The notes under the pieces were generated by a model. That model saw only the letters and a program-made list of their open reading frames with translations, was not told the DNA's origin and did not search any database. The position numbers were made by a program, and so were the translations under genes. This document shows positions 16,440 to 25,946 of a stretch of DNA of 64,000 bases, piece by piece. The stretch lies in contig JAPOWR010000001.1 of assembly GCA_026707545.1 (NCBI GenBank), positions 496,001-560,000 on the forward strand. The letters run 5' to 3'. The stretch is from Acidobacteriota bacterium. Lineage in GTDB: Bacteria > Acidobacteriota > Thermoanaerobaculia > Multivoradales > Multivoraceae. Position 1 is the first letter of the stretch. Every line of letters begins with the position of its first letter.

Positions 16440-17284
16440 GGGCAGTTCTTCGGCTCGCGCCGGTGCTACTCCTGGCGGCAGCGGGGGCCTCTGCCGGAGA
16501 GGTCACCGTCGCCGTGGCGGCGAATGCCGCCGAAGCAGTCGAGGCGCTCGCAGCCGACTTCGAGCAGCGGACCGGCCATCGGGTCACGGTCACCGTCGGC
16601 TCGACGGGCAAGCTCTACGCCCAGATCCTCCATGGCGCGCCCTTCGACGTGTTCCTTGCCGCTGACCAGGAGCGTCCGCGGCTGCTGGTGGAACAGGGAC
16701 TGGCTGTCGAGGAGTCTCGCCACACCTACGCGGTCGGGCGGCTGGCGCTTTGGAGTCCGGATCCGACGGTCGAAGCCTCCGTCGGGACGCTGCGCGCGGG
16801 CTCGTTCCGCCGACTTGCGATCGCCAACCCCGATCTCGCGCCGTACGGCGCCGCAGCTCGGGAGACTCTGCAAGAACTCGGTCTTTGGAAGAGCCTCCGT
16901 GGGAAGATCGCCTTCGGCGAGAATGTCGGGCAGGCCTTCGCCATGATCGCCTCGGGAAACGCGGAACTCGGATTCACTGCACTCTCGTCCGTGCTCAGTG
17001 CGCGTAACGTCCGTGCGGGGAGTCTCTGGGAGGTTCCGGCGAACCTGCACGCACCGGTCCGCCAGGACTCAGTCCTGCTGGAGCGCGGCCAAGGCAAGGC
17101 GGCTGCACGCGACTTCTACCTCTTTCTCGGCAGCCCGGAGGCCCGAAACGTCGTCGAGTCGTTCGGCTTCATCGTCGACGGAGCAGTTGGGCCGCTGGAC
17201 GACAGTCAGCCCGGGGAGAGGCCGGGGGCGCCGGCCCAGGGGCCTGTCGGCAAGCGACGCCCGGGACAGTTCATCAACCGATGA
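16436..17284 (+). CDS. modA: Molybdate ABC transporter substrate-binding protein
   Basis: 282 residues. The TTG at 16436 overlaps the GGT stop (TTGA). A Sec signal ends near AGASAGEV. ModA features are TVAVAANAAEAVEALAADFE, VTVGSTGKLYAQILHGAPFDVFLAADQERP, ANPDLAPYGAAARETLQ and ENVGQAFAMIASGNAELGFTALS. It binds molybdate or tungstate in the periplasm. The last ~30 residues after VVESFGFIV are extra for the family and are encoded partly by one arm of a long inverted repeat (17209-17241), so the C-terminus may have been remodelled. Confidence 0.92.
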   Translation: MRAVLRLAPVLLLAAAGASAGEVTVAVAANAAEAVEALAADFEQRTGHRVTVTVGSTGKLYAQILHGAPFDVFLAADQERPRLLVEQGLAVEESRHTYAVGRLALWSPDPTVEASVGTLRAGSFRRLAIANPDLAPYGAAARETLQELGLWKSLRGKIAFGENVGQAFAMIASGNAELGFTALSSVLSARNVRAGSLWEVPANLHAPVRQDSVLLERGQGKAAARDFYLFLGSPEARNVVESFGFIVDGAVGPLDDSQPGERPGAPAQGPVGKRRPGQFINR

Positions 17285-17382
17285 CTTACCGGAGCGCAGC
17301 CGACCGGAGCGAGCGCTTACGTTCCACTCTCCGAGAGAGCGCGAGCGTACCCAGGGCCGGCGCCCCCGGCCTCTCACCGGGC
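17209..17382. repeat. Long inverted repeat spanning the modA end and modA-modB gap
   Basis: Two 33-base arms, 17209-17241 and 17350-17382, are reverse complements with two mismatches; the inner 22 bases (17216-17237 and 17354-17375) are perfect. The arms enclose 108 bases that include the modA stop and short direct repeats CCGGAGCG. It could be a small non-autonomous (MITE-like) insertion or a large hairpin between modA and modB that tunes expression. Confidence 0.75.
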
Positions 17383-17436
17383 GGGTGCAAGCCACGCCGC
17401 CCCATCCACGCGCCCGCCGACTGAGGACGGCGCACC

Positions 17437-18114
17437 ATGGACCTGCCCGAACTCGGCCCGCTGTGGCTCAGCCTGCAACTCGCGGCATCGGCGACAGCGG
17501 TACTGCTGGTGCTCGGAACGCCGCTTGCCTGGTGGCTGTCCGGTACCCGATCGCGGCTGAAGCCGGTGGTCGAGGCGGTGACTGCGCTTCCGCTGGTGCT
17601 GCCGCCGACCGTGCTTGGCTTCTACCTCCTGCTGTTGATGAGCCCCCGGTCCTGGCTGGGCGGACTCTGGGTCGCGGTCACGGACACGACGCTTACGTTC
17701 TCGTTCGCCGGGCTGCTCGTGGCCTCCGTCATCTACTCGCTGCCGTTCATGGTGCAGCCGCTCCAGGCCGCGTTCGAGTCGCTGGGCCGCGGTCCTCTGG
17801 AAGCGGCCGCTTCGCTCCGCGCGTCGCCGCTCGATGCCTTCCTGACGGTCGCCGCGCCGCTGTCGCTGCGCGGTTTCCTGACCGCGGCCGTGCTGACCTT
17901 CGCCCACACGATCGGCGAGTTCGGCGTCGTGCTGATGGTCGGCGGGAACATCCCGGGCAAGACACGGGTCATCTCGATCGCGATCTACGAGCACGTCGAG
18001 ACGCTGCGCTACGCGGAGGCGCACACGCTCGCGGCCGGTCTGCTGGTGTTCGCGTTCGTCGTGCTCCTGTTCGTCTACGTCTTCAACCGGAGGCTGCCGG
18101 TTCATGTCGCCTGA
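17437..18114 (+). CDS. modB: Molybdate ABC transporter permease
   Basis: 225 residues with about five membrane segments. The conserved permease loop contacting the ATPase (EAAASLRASPLDAFLTVAAPLSLRG) is present. Features such as LPLVLPPTVLGFYLLLLMSP and THTIGEFGVVLMVGGNIPGKTR-type sequence are typical of ModB. ATG 17437 follows GAGGA. It lies 152 bases after modA, with the inverted repeat in the gap, and its end overlaps modC by 11 bases. It forms the channel for molybdate uptake. Confidence 0.93.
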   Translation: MDLPELGPLWLSLQLAASATAVLLVLGTPLAWWLSGTRSRLKPVVEAVTALPLVLPPTVLGFYLLLLMSPRSWLGGLWVAVTDTTLTFSFAGLLVASVIYSLPFMVQPLQAAFESLGRGPLEAAASLRASPLDAFLTVAAPLSLRGFLTAAVLTFAHTIGEFGVVLMVGGNIPGKTRVISIAIYEHVETLRYAEAHTLAAGLLVFAFVVLLFVYVFNRRLPVHVA

Positions 18115-19225
18115 CCGTGAAGGCACGACCCTCGAGGTCGACGTTCAGGTCGCCTTCGACGGCTTCGATCTCCAGGTTGAGCAGGCGATCCCGGCGGCCG
18201 GCGTGACCGCTGTGTTCGGGCCTTCGGGGAGCGGCAAGACGACCCTCCTGAGATCGCTGCTCGGGTTCGAGACGGAGAGCCGCGGCCGCATCGCCCTGAA
18301 CGGCGAGGTGTGGCTCGACAGCCGGGCCGGAGTCGCGGTGTCGCCGCACCGCCGCCCCGTCGGTTGCACGTTCCAGGATGGACGGTTGTTCCCCCACCTG
18401 GATGTCGCCGGCAATCTGCGCTACGCCGATCGACGAAGCGCCGAGGCGAGCGCGGTGTCGATCATCCACGACGACGTCGTGGATGCCCTGGATCTGGAGC
18501 CGCTTCTCGACCGGCGGCCCCACACGCTTTCCGGCGGTGAGCGCCAGCGGGCGGCCTTGGGCCGGGCGCTGCTCAGCCGGCCGCGCCTGCTGCTGCTCGA
18601 CGAGCCCCTCTCGGCGCTCGACCGGCGCCGCAAGGCGGAGATCATGCCGTACCTCCTGGCTTTACATCCGCGTTTCGGCATCCCGACCCTCTACGTGAGT
18701 CACGCGGTGGATGAAGTGGCGCTCCTGGCGGACCGCATCCTGGTCCTTTCCGAAGGCCGCGTACAGGCCTTCGGCGGCACGGTCGAAGTCCTCGAACAAC
18801 TAGACTTGGCACCGCTTACCGAGCGCTTCCAGGCCGCGGCCGTGCTGGAGGCGCGGGTCAGCTCCCATGACGACGAGTACCGCCTGACCTGGCTCGACGT
18901 GGACGGCCAGCGGATCAGCGTGCCCCGGATCGAGCACCTCGCGGTCGGCGAGTCGGCACGGCTGCTGGTGCGCTCCCGCGATGTCTCGCTCGCCACCGAA
19001 CGGCCGTCGCCGACCAGCATCCGCAACGTGCTGTCCGGCGTTCTGGTCGCGTTGCACCAGGACGAAGCGACCGCCTTCGCCGAAGCGACGGTCGATCTCG
19101 GTTCGCACCGGCTACGGGCGCGCATCACCCGGGCGTCGGCGGCGGAACTCGGCCTCGCGGTCGGTTCGCCGGTTTTCGCGCTGCTCAAGAGCGTCAGCCT
19201 GGACACGCGGGCCGGACGCTCCTGA
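18104..19225 (+). CDS. modC: Molybdate ABC transporter ATP-binding protein with Mop domain
   Basis: 373 residues. ABC motifs in order: Walker A GPSGSGKTT, Q-loop TFQDGRLFPHL, signature LSGGERQRAALGRAL, Walker B LLLLDEPLSALD, and the His switch YVSHAVDEV. After about residue 300 a Mop-like oxyanion-binding domain follows (TSIRNVLSGVLVALHQDEA, ending LGLAVGSPVFALLKSVSLD), which lets ModC sense molybdate. The ATG at 18104 lies inside the last codons of modB, so the two are translationally coupled. Confidence 0.95.
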   Translation: MSPDREGTTLEVDVQVAFDGFDLQVEQAIPAAGVTAVFGPSGSGKTTLLRSLLGFETESRGRIALNGEVWLDSRAGVAVSPHRRPVGCTFQDGRLFPHLDVAGNLRYADRRSAEASAVSIIHDDVVDALDLEPLLDRRPHTLSGGERQRAALGRALLSRPRLLLLDEPLSALDRRRKAEIMPYLLALHPRFGIPTLYVSHAVDEVALLADRILVLSEGRVQAFGGTVEVLEQLDLAPLTERFQAAAVLEARVSSHDDEYRLTWLDVDGQRISVPRIEHLAVGESARLLVRSRDVSLATERPSPTSIRNVLSGVLVALHQDEATAFAEATVDLGSHRLRARITRASAAELGLAVGSPVFALLKSVSLDTRAGRS

Positions 19226-19299
19226 GCGGCGGGCCGGGTCCGCTTCGGACTCGCTTCCGGTTGTACTGTAGGCGGCTTGAGGCCCCTTGGAGGAACATC

Positions 19300-22059
19300 A
19301 TGAAGTCGAAACGCGCCCTGACCCTGACCACCTGTCTGTTGCTCTGGTTGGCGGTCGCTCTGCCGGCTGCGGCCCAGGACTTGCCGGACGGCGCCACGAA
19401 GGTCGCCTCGGTGGAGGGAATCACCGAGTACCAGTTGGAGAACGGGCTTCGATTCCTCCTGTTCCCGGACCAGAGCAAGCAGCAGATCACGGTGAACATC
19501 ACCTACCTGGTCGGCTCGCGCCACGAGGGCTACGGCGAGACGGGGATGGCGCACCTGCTGGAGCACCTGGTGTTCAAGGGAACGCCGAACCACCCGGACA
19601 TTCCCGCCGAGCTGACGGAGCACGGCGCTTTTCCGAATGGGACGACCTGGTTCGACCGGACGAACTACTTCGAGACCTTCCCGGCGACGGACGAGAACCT
19701 GGAGTGGGCGCTCGACCTGGAGGCGGACCGGATGGTCAACTCCTTCATCTCGGCCGAGGACCTCGAGTCCGAGATGACGGTCGTGCGCAACGAGTGGGAG
19801 CGGGGCGAGAACCAGCCGATGGGCGTGCTCCGCAAGCGCGTCATGTCCGCCGCCTTCGATTGGCACAACTACGGAAACTCGACGATCGGCGCACGGGCGG
19901 ACCTCGAGAACGTGCCGATCGAGCGGTTACAGGCCTTCTATCGGAAGTACTACCAGCCGGACAACGCGATCCTGGTCGTCGCCGGGCGGTTCGAGGTCGA
20001 GCGGGCGCTGGAACTCGTAGCGGAGAAGTTCGGCCGCATTCCGCGGCCGGACCGAACCGGCGCGAACCAGCTCTTCGACACGTACACCGCCGAGCCGGCC
20101 CAGGACGGCGAGCGGACGGTGACGCTGCGGCGCGTCGGCGACACACAGCTCGTGATGGCCGTCTACCACGTGCCGCCGGGCGCGCACGAACAGTACGCTG
20201 CGATCGAGGTGCTCAGCCACATCCTGGGCGTGGAGCCTGCGGGCCGCCTGTACAGGAACCTGGTCGAGCCGGGACTGGCGGCGGCGGTCTTCGCGTCCGC
20301 TCTTCAACTGAACGAGCCGGGCGTGCTGATGGCCAACGTGATGGTCCGGGAGCAGGACTCGCTGGAGGAGGCGGCCGAGGTGCTGTTCGCCACTCTGGAC
20401 GAGGTCGCGGCCGAGCCGCCCAGCGAGGAAGAGGTCGAGCGCGCCAAGCGGGACTACCTCTCGCGCATCGAACTCGCGTTCAACGATCCCCAGCGGATCG
20501 CGCTCGACCTCAGCGAGTGGGCGTCGATGGGGGACTGGCGGCTGTTCTTCCTCCACCGCGACCGGTTGGAGAAGGTCACGGCGGAGGGAGTCCACGAGGT
20601 CGCGCAGACCTACCTGCGCGATTCGAACCGAACGGTCGGGTACTTCCATCCGACGGACGAGACGCCGGAGCGGGCCGAGATCCCCGAGCCGCCGGACGTC
20701 GCGGCGCTGGTCGCCGACTACGCCGGGCGCGAGGCGGTCGCCGAGGGCGAGGCGTTCGATCCGACGCCGGCGAACATCGACCGCCGCACGCGGCTGGTCG
20801 ACCTCTCGAACGGCGTCAAGGTCGCCCTGCTCCCGAAGCAGACCCGCGGCGAGTCGGTGAGCGTCTACCTGGGCTTTCGCCACGGAACCGAGGAAGCGCT
20901 CATGGGGCGTTCCACGGCCGGCGACCTCGCCGGATCCATGCTGATGCGCGGTACGAGGCAGCGCTCGCGGCAGGAGATCAGCGACGAACTGGATCGTCTC
21001 AAGGCGCAGGGCGGCGTGGGCGGCAACGCGTTGATCGTGACCGGTACCTTTACGACCGTCCGGGAGCATCTGGTCGACGTCCTGCGCCTCGCGGGCGAGA
21101 TCCTGCGTGAACCGGCTTTCGACGCGAAGGAGTTCGACCTCCTGCGCGAGGAGCGTCTGGCGGCGATCGAGAACCAACGGTCCGAGCCGATGGCCCAGGT
21201 GCCGATGGCGATGAACAGGCACTTCAACCGCTGGCCCGTCGATCATCCCCGGTACTCGCCGACGTTCGACGAGCAGACTGAGCGCCTGAATGGGGTCACG
21301 GTCGAGGAGACGAGGGAGTTCTGGTCTTCCTTCTACGGCGCCGAAGGCGGCACGATCGCCGTGGTCGGCGACTTCGACCCGGACGAGGTCGCGGGCGTGC
21401 TCGAGGAGTTGTTCGGAGACTGGCGGGCCGCGGAGCCTTACGAGCGTGTCGCCGATCCGCACCACGAAGTCGAGACGGTGAGCACCGACCTTGAGACTCC
21501 GGACAAGACGAACGCGATGATGATGGCGGCGACGAGCTTCTCCATGCGCGACGACGACGAGGACTATCCGGCACTGGTCATGGCGAACTACATGCTGGGC
21601 GGCGGCTTCCTGAGTTCGCGTCTTGCCACGAGGATCCGCCAGGAGGAAGGTCTGTCGTACGGCGTCGGGTCGCAGATTGCGGCGCCGCCGCTCGATGACA
21701 GCGCGCTGTTCATGACCTACGCCATCTTCGCTCCCGAGAACGCCGACAAGGTGGTCGCCGCTTTCCGCGCCGAAGTGGGGAAGGCGCTCGAAGGCGGCTT
21801 TACCGAGGAGGAGTTCGAGGTCGCCCGGCGGGGTTACCTGGACGCGCAGCAGAACGGTCGGTCTCGGGATGCGGCGCTCGCGACGACGCTCCACAACAAC
21901 CTCTTCACCGGCCGTACGATGGCGTTCGTGGCGGCCCAGGAGCAGGCGATAGCCGAACTGACGCTGGACGAGGTGAACGAGGCGCTGCGGAAGTACATCT
22001 CGCTTGAGAAGGTCTCGATCTTCCGCGGCGGGGACTTCGCCAACAAGCTGAGTCAGTAG
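19300..22059 (+). CDS. Periplasmic M16 (insulinase-type) zinc peptidase, two-lobe
   Basis: 919 residues from ATG 19300 with TTGGAGGAAC upstream. A Sec signal runs to about residue 26 (ALPAAAQ). The inverted zinc motif HLLEH is at 85-89 with the downstream glutamates in EWALDLEADRM. The second half repeats the M16 fold (VKVALLPKQTRGESVSVYLGF onward) but lacks HxxEH, so it is the inactive lobe, and RQEEGLSYGVGSQI is the typical substrate-binding segment. It is likely a processive oligopeptidase in the periplasm. It converges on the acetoacetyl-CoA synthetase gene with five bases between stops. Confidence 0.94.
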   Translation: MKSKRALTLTTCLLLWLAVALPAAAQDLPDGATKVASVEGITEYQLENGLRFLLFPDQSKQQITVNITYLVGSRHEGYGETGMAHLLEHLVFKGTPNHPDIPAELTEHGAFPNGTTWFDRTNYFETFPATDENLEWALDLEADRMVNSFISAEDLESEMTVVRNEWERGENQPMGVLRKRVMSAAFDWHNYGNSTIGARADLENVPIERLQAFYRKYYQPDNAILVVAGRFEVERALELVAEKFGRIPRPDRTGANQLFDTYTAEPAQDGERTVTLRRVGDTQLVMAVYHVPPGAHEQYAAIEVLSHILGVEPAGRLYRNLVEPGLAAAVFASALQLNEPGVLMANVMVREQDSLEEAAEVLFATLDEVAAEPPSEEEVERAKRDYLSRIELAFNDPQRIALDLSEWASMGDWRLFFLHRDRLEKVTAEGVHEVAQTYLRDSNRTVGYFHPTDETPERAEIPEPPDVAALVADYAGREAVAEGEAFDPTPANIDRRTRLVDLSNGVKVALLPKQTRGESVSVYLGFRHGTEEALMGRSTAGDLAGSMLMRGTRQRSRQEISDELDRLKAQGGVGGNALIVTGTFTTVREHLVDVLRLAGEILREPAFDAKEFDLLREERLAAIENQRSEPMAQVPMAMNRHFNRWPVDHPRYSPTFDEQTERLNGVTVEETREFWSSFYGAEGGTIAVVGDFDPDEVAGVLEELFGDWRAAEPYERVADPHHEVETVSTDLETPDKTNAMMMAATSFSMRDDDEDYPALVMANYMLGGGFLSSRLATRIRQEEGLSYGVGSQIAAPPLDDSALFMTYAIFAPENADKVVAAFRAEVGKALEGGFTEEEFEVARRGYLDAQQNGRSRDAALATTLHNNLFTGRTMAFVAAQEQAIAELTLDEVNEALRKYISLEKVSIFRGGDFANKLSQ

Positions 22060-22064
22060 AGCGA

Positions 22065-24017
22065 CTACAGCGTCGCGACCAGGGCGCCGATCGACTCCGG
22101 GTTCTTCAGTGTCCCGATGTTGACGGCGTTCTCCACGGGCTCGCCGGCAAGGATGCGCTTGATCGGCACCTCGAGTTTCTTGCCGGAGAGGGTCGTTGGC
22201 ACCTCCGGGATCGCCCGGATCTCGTCCGGTCCGTGACGGGGCGAGAGCCGGGTGCGCAGATGCCGGCGGATGCGGCCGGCGAGCGCCGCGTCGAGGGCGA
22301 TGCCCTCGGCCAGGACAACGAACAGCCACAGCTTGCCCTCGCGATCGAGGCTGCCCGTGTCGACGATCACGCAGTCCTCGACTTCCGGCAGCTCGGCGGC
22401 GGCGCGGTAGAACTCGGCCGTGCCCATCCGGACGCCGCCGCGGTTGAGCGTCGAGTCGGAGCGGCCCCAGATGACGGAGCTGCCGTCTTCGTCGAACTCG
22501 ATCCAGTCGCCGTGGCGCCAGACGCCCGGCCAGTGATCGAAGTAGCTCTCGCGGTACCGCTCGCCGGAGTCATCGTTCCAGAAGAAGAGCGGCATGGACG
22601 GCAGCGGCTCGGTGATCACGAGTTCGCCGACCTGGCCGGTCACCGCGTGGCCGCTCTCGTCGAAGGCCTCGACCTTTGCGCCGAGGGAGCGGCACTGGAT
22701 GCGGCCGCGGCGGACCGGTTGGTGGGGGTTCGGGCCCACGAAGCCGGTGCAGACATCCGTGCCGCCGGACAGCGAGCCGAGCCAGACGTCGGACTTGACG
22801 TGTTCGTAGACCCAGTCAAAGCCCTCGGCCGGCAGCGGCGCACCGGTCGAGCCGATGGCGCGCAGAGCGTCGAAGCCGAACTGCTTGCCGGGTTCGAGAC
22901 CGGCCGCCCGGCAGGCCATCAGGAAGGGCGCGCTGACGCCGAAGCAGGTCACCGCTTCCTCGTCTGCCAGGCGGTAGAGCGTCAGGAGGTCGGGCCAGCC
23001 GGGCGACCCGTCGTAGAGCACGACGGTCGTGCCCAGGAGCAGCCCCGAGACGAGGTAGTTCCACATCATCCAACCGGTCGTCGTGTACCAGAAGAACCGG
23101 TCGCCGACGCCCAGATCGGTGTGCAGCGCGAGTTGCTTCAGGTGCTCGACGAGGATGCCGCCGTGGCCCTGGACGATCGCCTTCGGCAGCCCGGTAGTTC
23201 CGGACGAGTAGAGGATCCAGAGCGGGTGGTCGAAGGGCACGGGCTCGAAGACGAGTTCGTCGCGGTCGGCGGTGAGCTCCTGCCAGGACAGGCGTCGCGG
23301 GGAGCCGTTCGTGTCGGCGGATGTGCCGACGGCGGGCTGCACCACGACCGCCGCGCGGAGCGTCGGTAGCGAACCGACGATCCGGTCCAGGTCGGGGCCG
23401 CGGTCGTACGCGCGGCCGTTGTACGTGTAGCAATCGACACCGATCAGCACCTTCGGCTCGATCTGCCGGAAGCGGTCGAGCACGCTTTCGACCCCGAACT
23501 CGGGCGGACAGCTCGACCAGATCGCGCCCAGACTCGCGGTGGCGAGGAAGGCGATCACCGCTTCCGCGTCGTTCGGAAGGTAGGCGACCACACGGTCGCC
23601 GGCGCCGACGCCGAGGCGGCGGAGACCCGCCCTCACGGCACCGACTTCGCGACGCAGGTCGTCGCGGCTGAACTCGCGCCGCTCGCTCGTCTCGCCACGA
23701 CAGATCAGCGCCGGCGCGCCCCCTTCGTGGGCGAGCGCATACTCGGCGTAGTTCAGTTCGGCGCCGGGAAACCAGCTTGCGCCGGGCATCGCACGATTGG
23801 GGATCACACGCTCGGGCGGTACACGAAACCTGACGTCGAAGTAGTCGGCGATCGAGCCCCAGAACGCCTCGAGATCGGTGACGGACCAGCGCCAGAGTTC
23901 GTCGTAGCCGGCGAAGCGCAGATTCCACTCGCTCTCCAGCCAGCGCAGATAGCCGGTCAGGTTGCAGGTCTCGACCTGCGCCGCATTCGGCCGCCAGAGC
24001 GTGTCGTCGCGGTTCAC
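22065..24017 (-). CDS. Acetoacetyl-CoA synthetase
   Basis: 650 residues from GTG 24017, the normal length for AACS. The N-terminal cap (LWRPNAAQVETCNLTGYLRWLE) and PGASWFPGAELNYAEYAL are specific to this branch of the ANL family. The P-loop is YSSGTTGLPKAIVQGHGG; the core motifs SGGTDVCTGFVG and WGRSDSTLNRGGVRMG, and the C-terminal SGKKLEVPIKRI, follow. It activates acetoacetate with ATP and CoA, linking ketone bodies or PHB breakdown to acetyl-CoA. With the PHA locus about 18 kb away, a role in 3-hydroxybutyrate recycling is reasonable but inferred. Confidence 0.94.
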   Translation of the reverse strand: MNRDDTLWRPNAAQVETCNLTGYLRWLESEWNLRFAGYDELWRWSVTDLEAFWGSIADYFDVRFRVPPERVIPNRAMPGASWFPGAELNYAEYALAHEGGAPALICRGETSERREFSRDDLRREVGAVRAGLRRLGVGAGDRVVAYLPNDAEAVIAFLATASLGAIWSSCPPEFGVESVLDRFRQIEPKVLIGVDCYTYNGRAYDRGPDLDRIVGSLPTLRAAVVVQPAVGTSADTNGSPRRLSWQELTADRDELVFEPVPFDHPLWILYSSGTTGLPKAIVQGHGGILVEHLKQLALHTDLGVGDRFFWYTTTGWMMWNYLVSGLLLGTTVVLYDGSPGWPDLLTLYRLADEEAVTCFGVSAPFLMACRAAGLEPGKQFGFDALRAIGSTGAPLPAEGFDWVYEHVKSDVWLGSLSGGTDVCTGFVGPNPHQPVRRGRIQCRSLGAKVEAFDESGHAVTGQVGELVITEPLPSMPLFFWNDDSGERYRESYFDHWPGVWRHGDWIEFDEDGSSVIWGRSDSTLNRGGVRMGTAEFYRAAAELPEVEDCVIVDTGSLDREGKLWLFVVLAEGIALDAALAGRIRRHLRTRLSPRHGPDEIRAIPEVPTTLSGKKLEVPIKRILAGEPVENAVNIGTLKNPESIGALVATL

Positions 24018-24182
24018 GTCAATCGGAGGTGTTCGTCTTCATTCGGGGGGGAGGATACGGGCTACCCTTGGCCCCTTGCGATCGACTTGTGCGGCGTCGT
24101 TGCTTATCCGCAGGCCGCACCTGCTACAGCTAAGCTGATCTCCCGCCTCATGGGGAAGCTGGGGAGTCATGGGAGGAACGGG

Positions 24183-24560
24183 ATGAAGCATCTTCCGCTC
24201 ATTGCGCGCATTCTGCTGGGGCTGATGTTCGTGTTCGGCGGCGTGACCGGCCTGCTCGAACTGGCGGAGCCCGAGATGGGAGAGGAGGCGACGGCCTTCA
24301 TGGGCGCGATCATGGACACCGGCTACCTGTGGCCGGTCCTCAAGGTGACCGAGATCGTCTGCGGCGTCCTGCTGATCCTTGGGGTGTTCGTGCCGCTGGC
24401 CCTCGTCGTGCTGGCCCCGGTCGTGCTCAACATCCTGCTCTTCCACGTTTTCCTGGAGCCTTCCGGCGTGGCCATCGGCCTGTTCTTGCTGGTGCTGGGC
24501 CTCTACACGGCCCACCAGCATCGGGAGAGCTTCAGCGGCGTCCTGAAGCGCAAGGCCTGA
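24183..24560 (+). CDS. DoxX-like small integral membrane protein
   Basis: 125 residues with four predicted membrane helices (IARILLGLMFVFGGVTGLLEL, WPVLKVTEIVCGVLLILGVF, ALVVLAPVVLNILLFHVFL, VAIGLFLLVLGLYTAHQH). The GG in helix one and the conserved EI.CG.LL in helix two fit the DoxX/DoxD-like family. ATG 24183 follows GGGAGGA. The family is linked to redox or respiratory membrane functions in some bacteria, but most members are uncharacterised. It stands alone between two minus-strand genes. Confidence 0.85.
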   Translation: MKHLPLIARILLGLMFVFGGVTGLLELAEPEMGEEATAFMGAIMDTGYLWPVLKVTEIVCGVLLILGVFVPLALVVLAPVVLNILLFHVFLEPSGVAIGLFLLVLGLYTAHQHRESFSGVLKRKA

Positions 24561-24587
24561 CCGAGCTGATCCGGCGCCCGGTGGGCG

Positions 24588-25940
24588 CTACGGACCCGCG
24601 CCGACGGCGACCAGGTGCCGGCGCGCCCTGAAGTAGATAACGCCGTCCGAGATGGCGGGCGTCGCCATCAGGGTTTCACCCAGCTCGTTGACCGCGATCT
24701 CGTTGAGTTCAGGACCTGGCTCGATCACGTAGACGTCTCCGACCTCGCTGTTGAAGTAGATGCGTCCACCGGCGGCGACCGCCGAAGCGCTGAAGCCGGA
24801 GGCGCCGCGTCCCAGGCGCTTCTGGGTCAGGCGTTCGCCGGTCGTCCAGTCGACGACGGTGACGACGCCGTTGTCGTAGCAGAAGTAGGCGAGATCGCCG
24901 ACCACGATCGGCGTCTGCATGTAGTTCCCGAGCCGTTCGTGGAACCAGACCATCGCGTCGTGGTCGGGATCGAGCTTGCCCTCGGCATCCGGATCGATCG
25001 CATAGATCGGCTTCAGCCGGCCGTGGGCGTTGGTGATCAGGATCGGACCGTCGCCGGCCCGGATCGGCGTGGGTACCGGGATGTCGCCGCCGCCTTCCAG
25101 GCGCCACAGTTCTTCACCGGTGTCGACGTCGTAGCCGCCGATGTGGCGATAGCCGTTCAGCACGACCTGGTGTCGGCCGTCTTGGCGCGGGAAGACGGCG
25201 GGCGTGCTCCAGGTGGCGACCTCCTCGCGTGTCTTCCGCCAGACGTCCTCTCCGGTTGCCGCATCGAGAACGGCAACGAAGGACTGACTGAGGATGTCGA
25301 CCTGGATGATCACCCGGTCGTCGTGGAGGATCGGCGAACTGGCGAACCCCCACTCGTAGGTGGGGAAGTCGTAGGGCCCCGAGTCGAGCACGCCGAACTG
25401 CCGGTTCCACAACGGCGTTCCGTCGAGGTCGTAGGCGTGAAGTCCTTCCGAGCCGAAGAAGGCCACGAGGACCTTGCCGTCGGTCGCGGGCGTGGAGTTC
25501 GTGTGCGACGCCTTCGTGTGCCGCTTGATCGCGGGCGTACCCTGGAATGCCGTGCGTTCCCACAGGAGTTCGCCGGTCTGCTTGTCGAAGGCCAGCACCT
25601 GGAAGCGCTGGGGCGGCTCACCTTCGACCGGTGTGCCGTCGCCGTAGAGCCCAACCTTGAGCGAGGCTTCGGCGCCGTCCGGAACCGCCGAGGTCAGGAA
25701 GAGGCGGTCCTCCCAGACGACGGGACTCGAGTGTCCGAGGCCGGGCACGGATACTCGAAACAGGATGTTCTCGCCGGTCTCGACGTTCCAGGTCGCGGGC
25801 GGCGATCCGGTGCCCGTGCCGTCCGCCCCGTTGCCGCGGAAGGAGGGCCAGTTGTCCGAGGCGGCCACGGCCAGAGTCGTCGCGAAAACTAGCGCGAACG
25901 ACGCGGCCGTGACCACCCTTCCCTTGCAGTGAGCCACCAT
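24588..25940 (-). CDS. Secreted PQQ-type beta-propeller protein (copy 1)
   Basis: 450 residues with a Sec signal (MVAHCKGRVVTAASFALVFA, cleaved near AVAASDN). Repeated blades of the PQQ_2/BamB type are visible: LAFDKQTGELLWERTAF, VLDAATGEDVWRK, GYDVDTGEELWRLEGGG, TVVDWTTGERL. The start of the mature protein, DNWPSFRGNGADGTGTG, is typical of outer-membrane-assembly-like propellers common in Planctomycetes and Acidobacteriota. No quinoprotein-dehydrogenase catalytic Asp pair or CxxCH is evident, so a scaffold or binding role is likelier than catalysis. It is a tandem paralogue of the next gene. Confidence 0.88.
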   Translation of the reverse strand: MVAHCKGRVVTAASFALVFATTLAVAASDNWPSFRGNGADGTGTGSPPATWNVETGENILFRVSVPGLGHSSPVVWEDRLFLTSAVPDGAEASLKVGLYGDGTPVEGEPPQRFQVLAFDKQTGELLWERTAFQGTPAIKRHTKASHTNSTPATDGKVLVAFFGSEGLHAYDLDGTPLWNRQFGVLDSGPYDFPTYEWGFASSPILHDDRVIIQVDILSQSFVAVLDAATGEDVWRKTREEVATWSTPAVFPRQDGRHQVVLNGYRHIGGYDVDTGEELWRLEGGGDIPVPTPIRAGDGPILITNAHGRLKPIYAIDPDAEGKLDPDHDAMVWFHERLGNYMQTPIVVGDLAYFCYDNGVVTVVDWTTGERLTQKRLGRGASGFSASAVAAGGRIYFNSEVGDVYVIEPGPELNEIAVNELGETLMATPAISDGVIYFRARRHLVAVGAGP

Positions 25941-25946
25941 CGGGAG

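Noticed and set aside
19927..22329. An 800-codon open frame on the minus strand across the M16 peptidase gene
   Set aside because: It is a shadow of the plus-strand gene in GC-rich DNA: low-complexity Arg/Asp/Val protein, no domain, while the plus frame has HLLEH and a signal peptide. The same applies to long antisense frames at 2187-4328, 6858-9017, 14631-16070 and 32542-34401.
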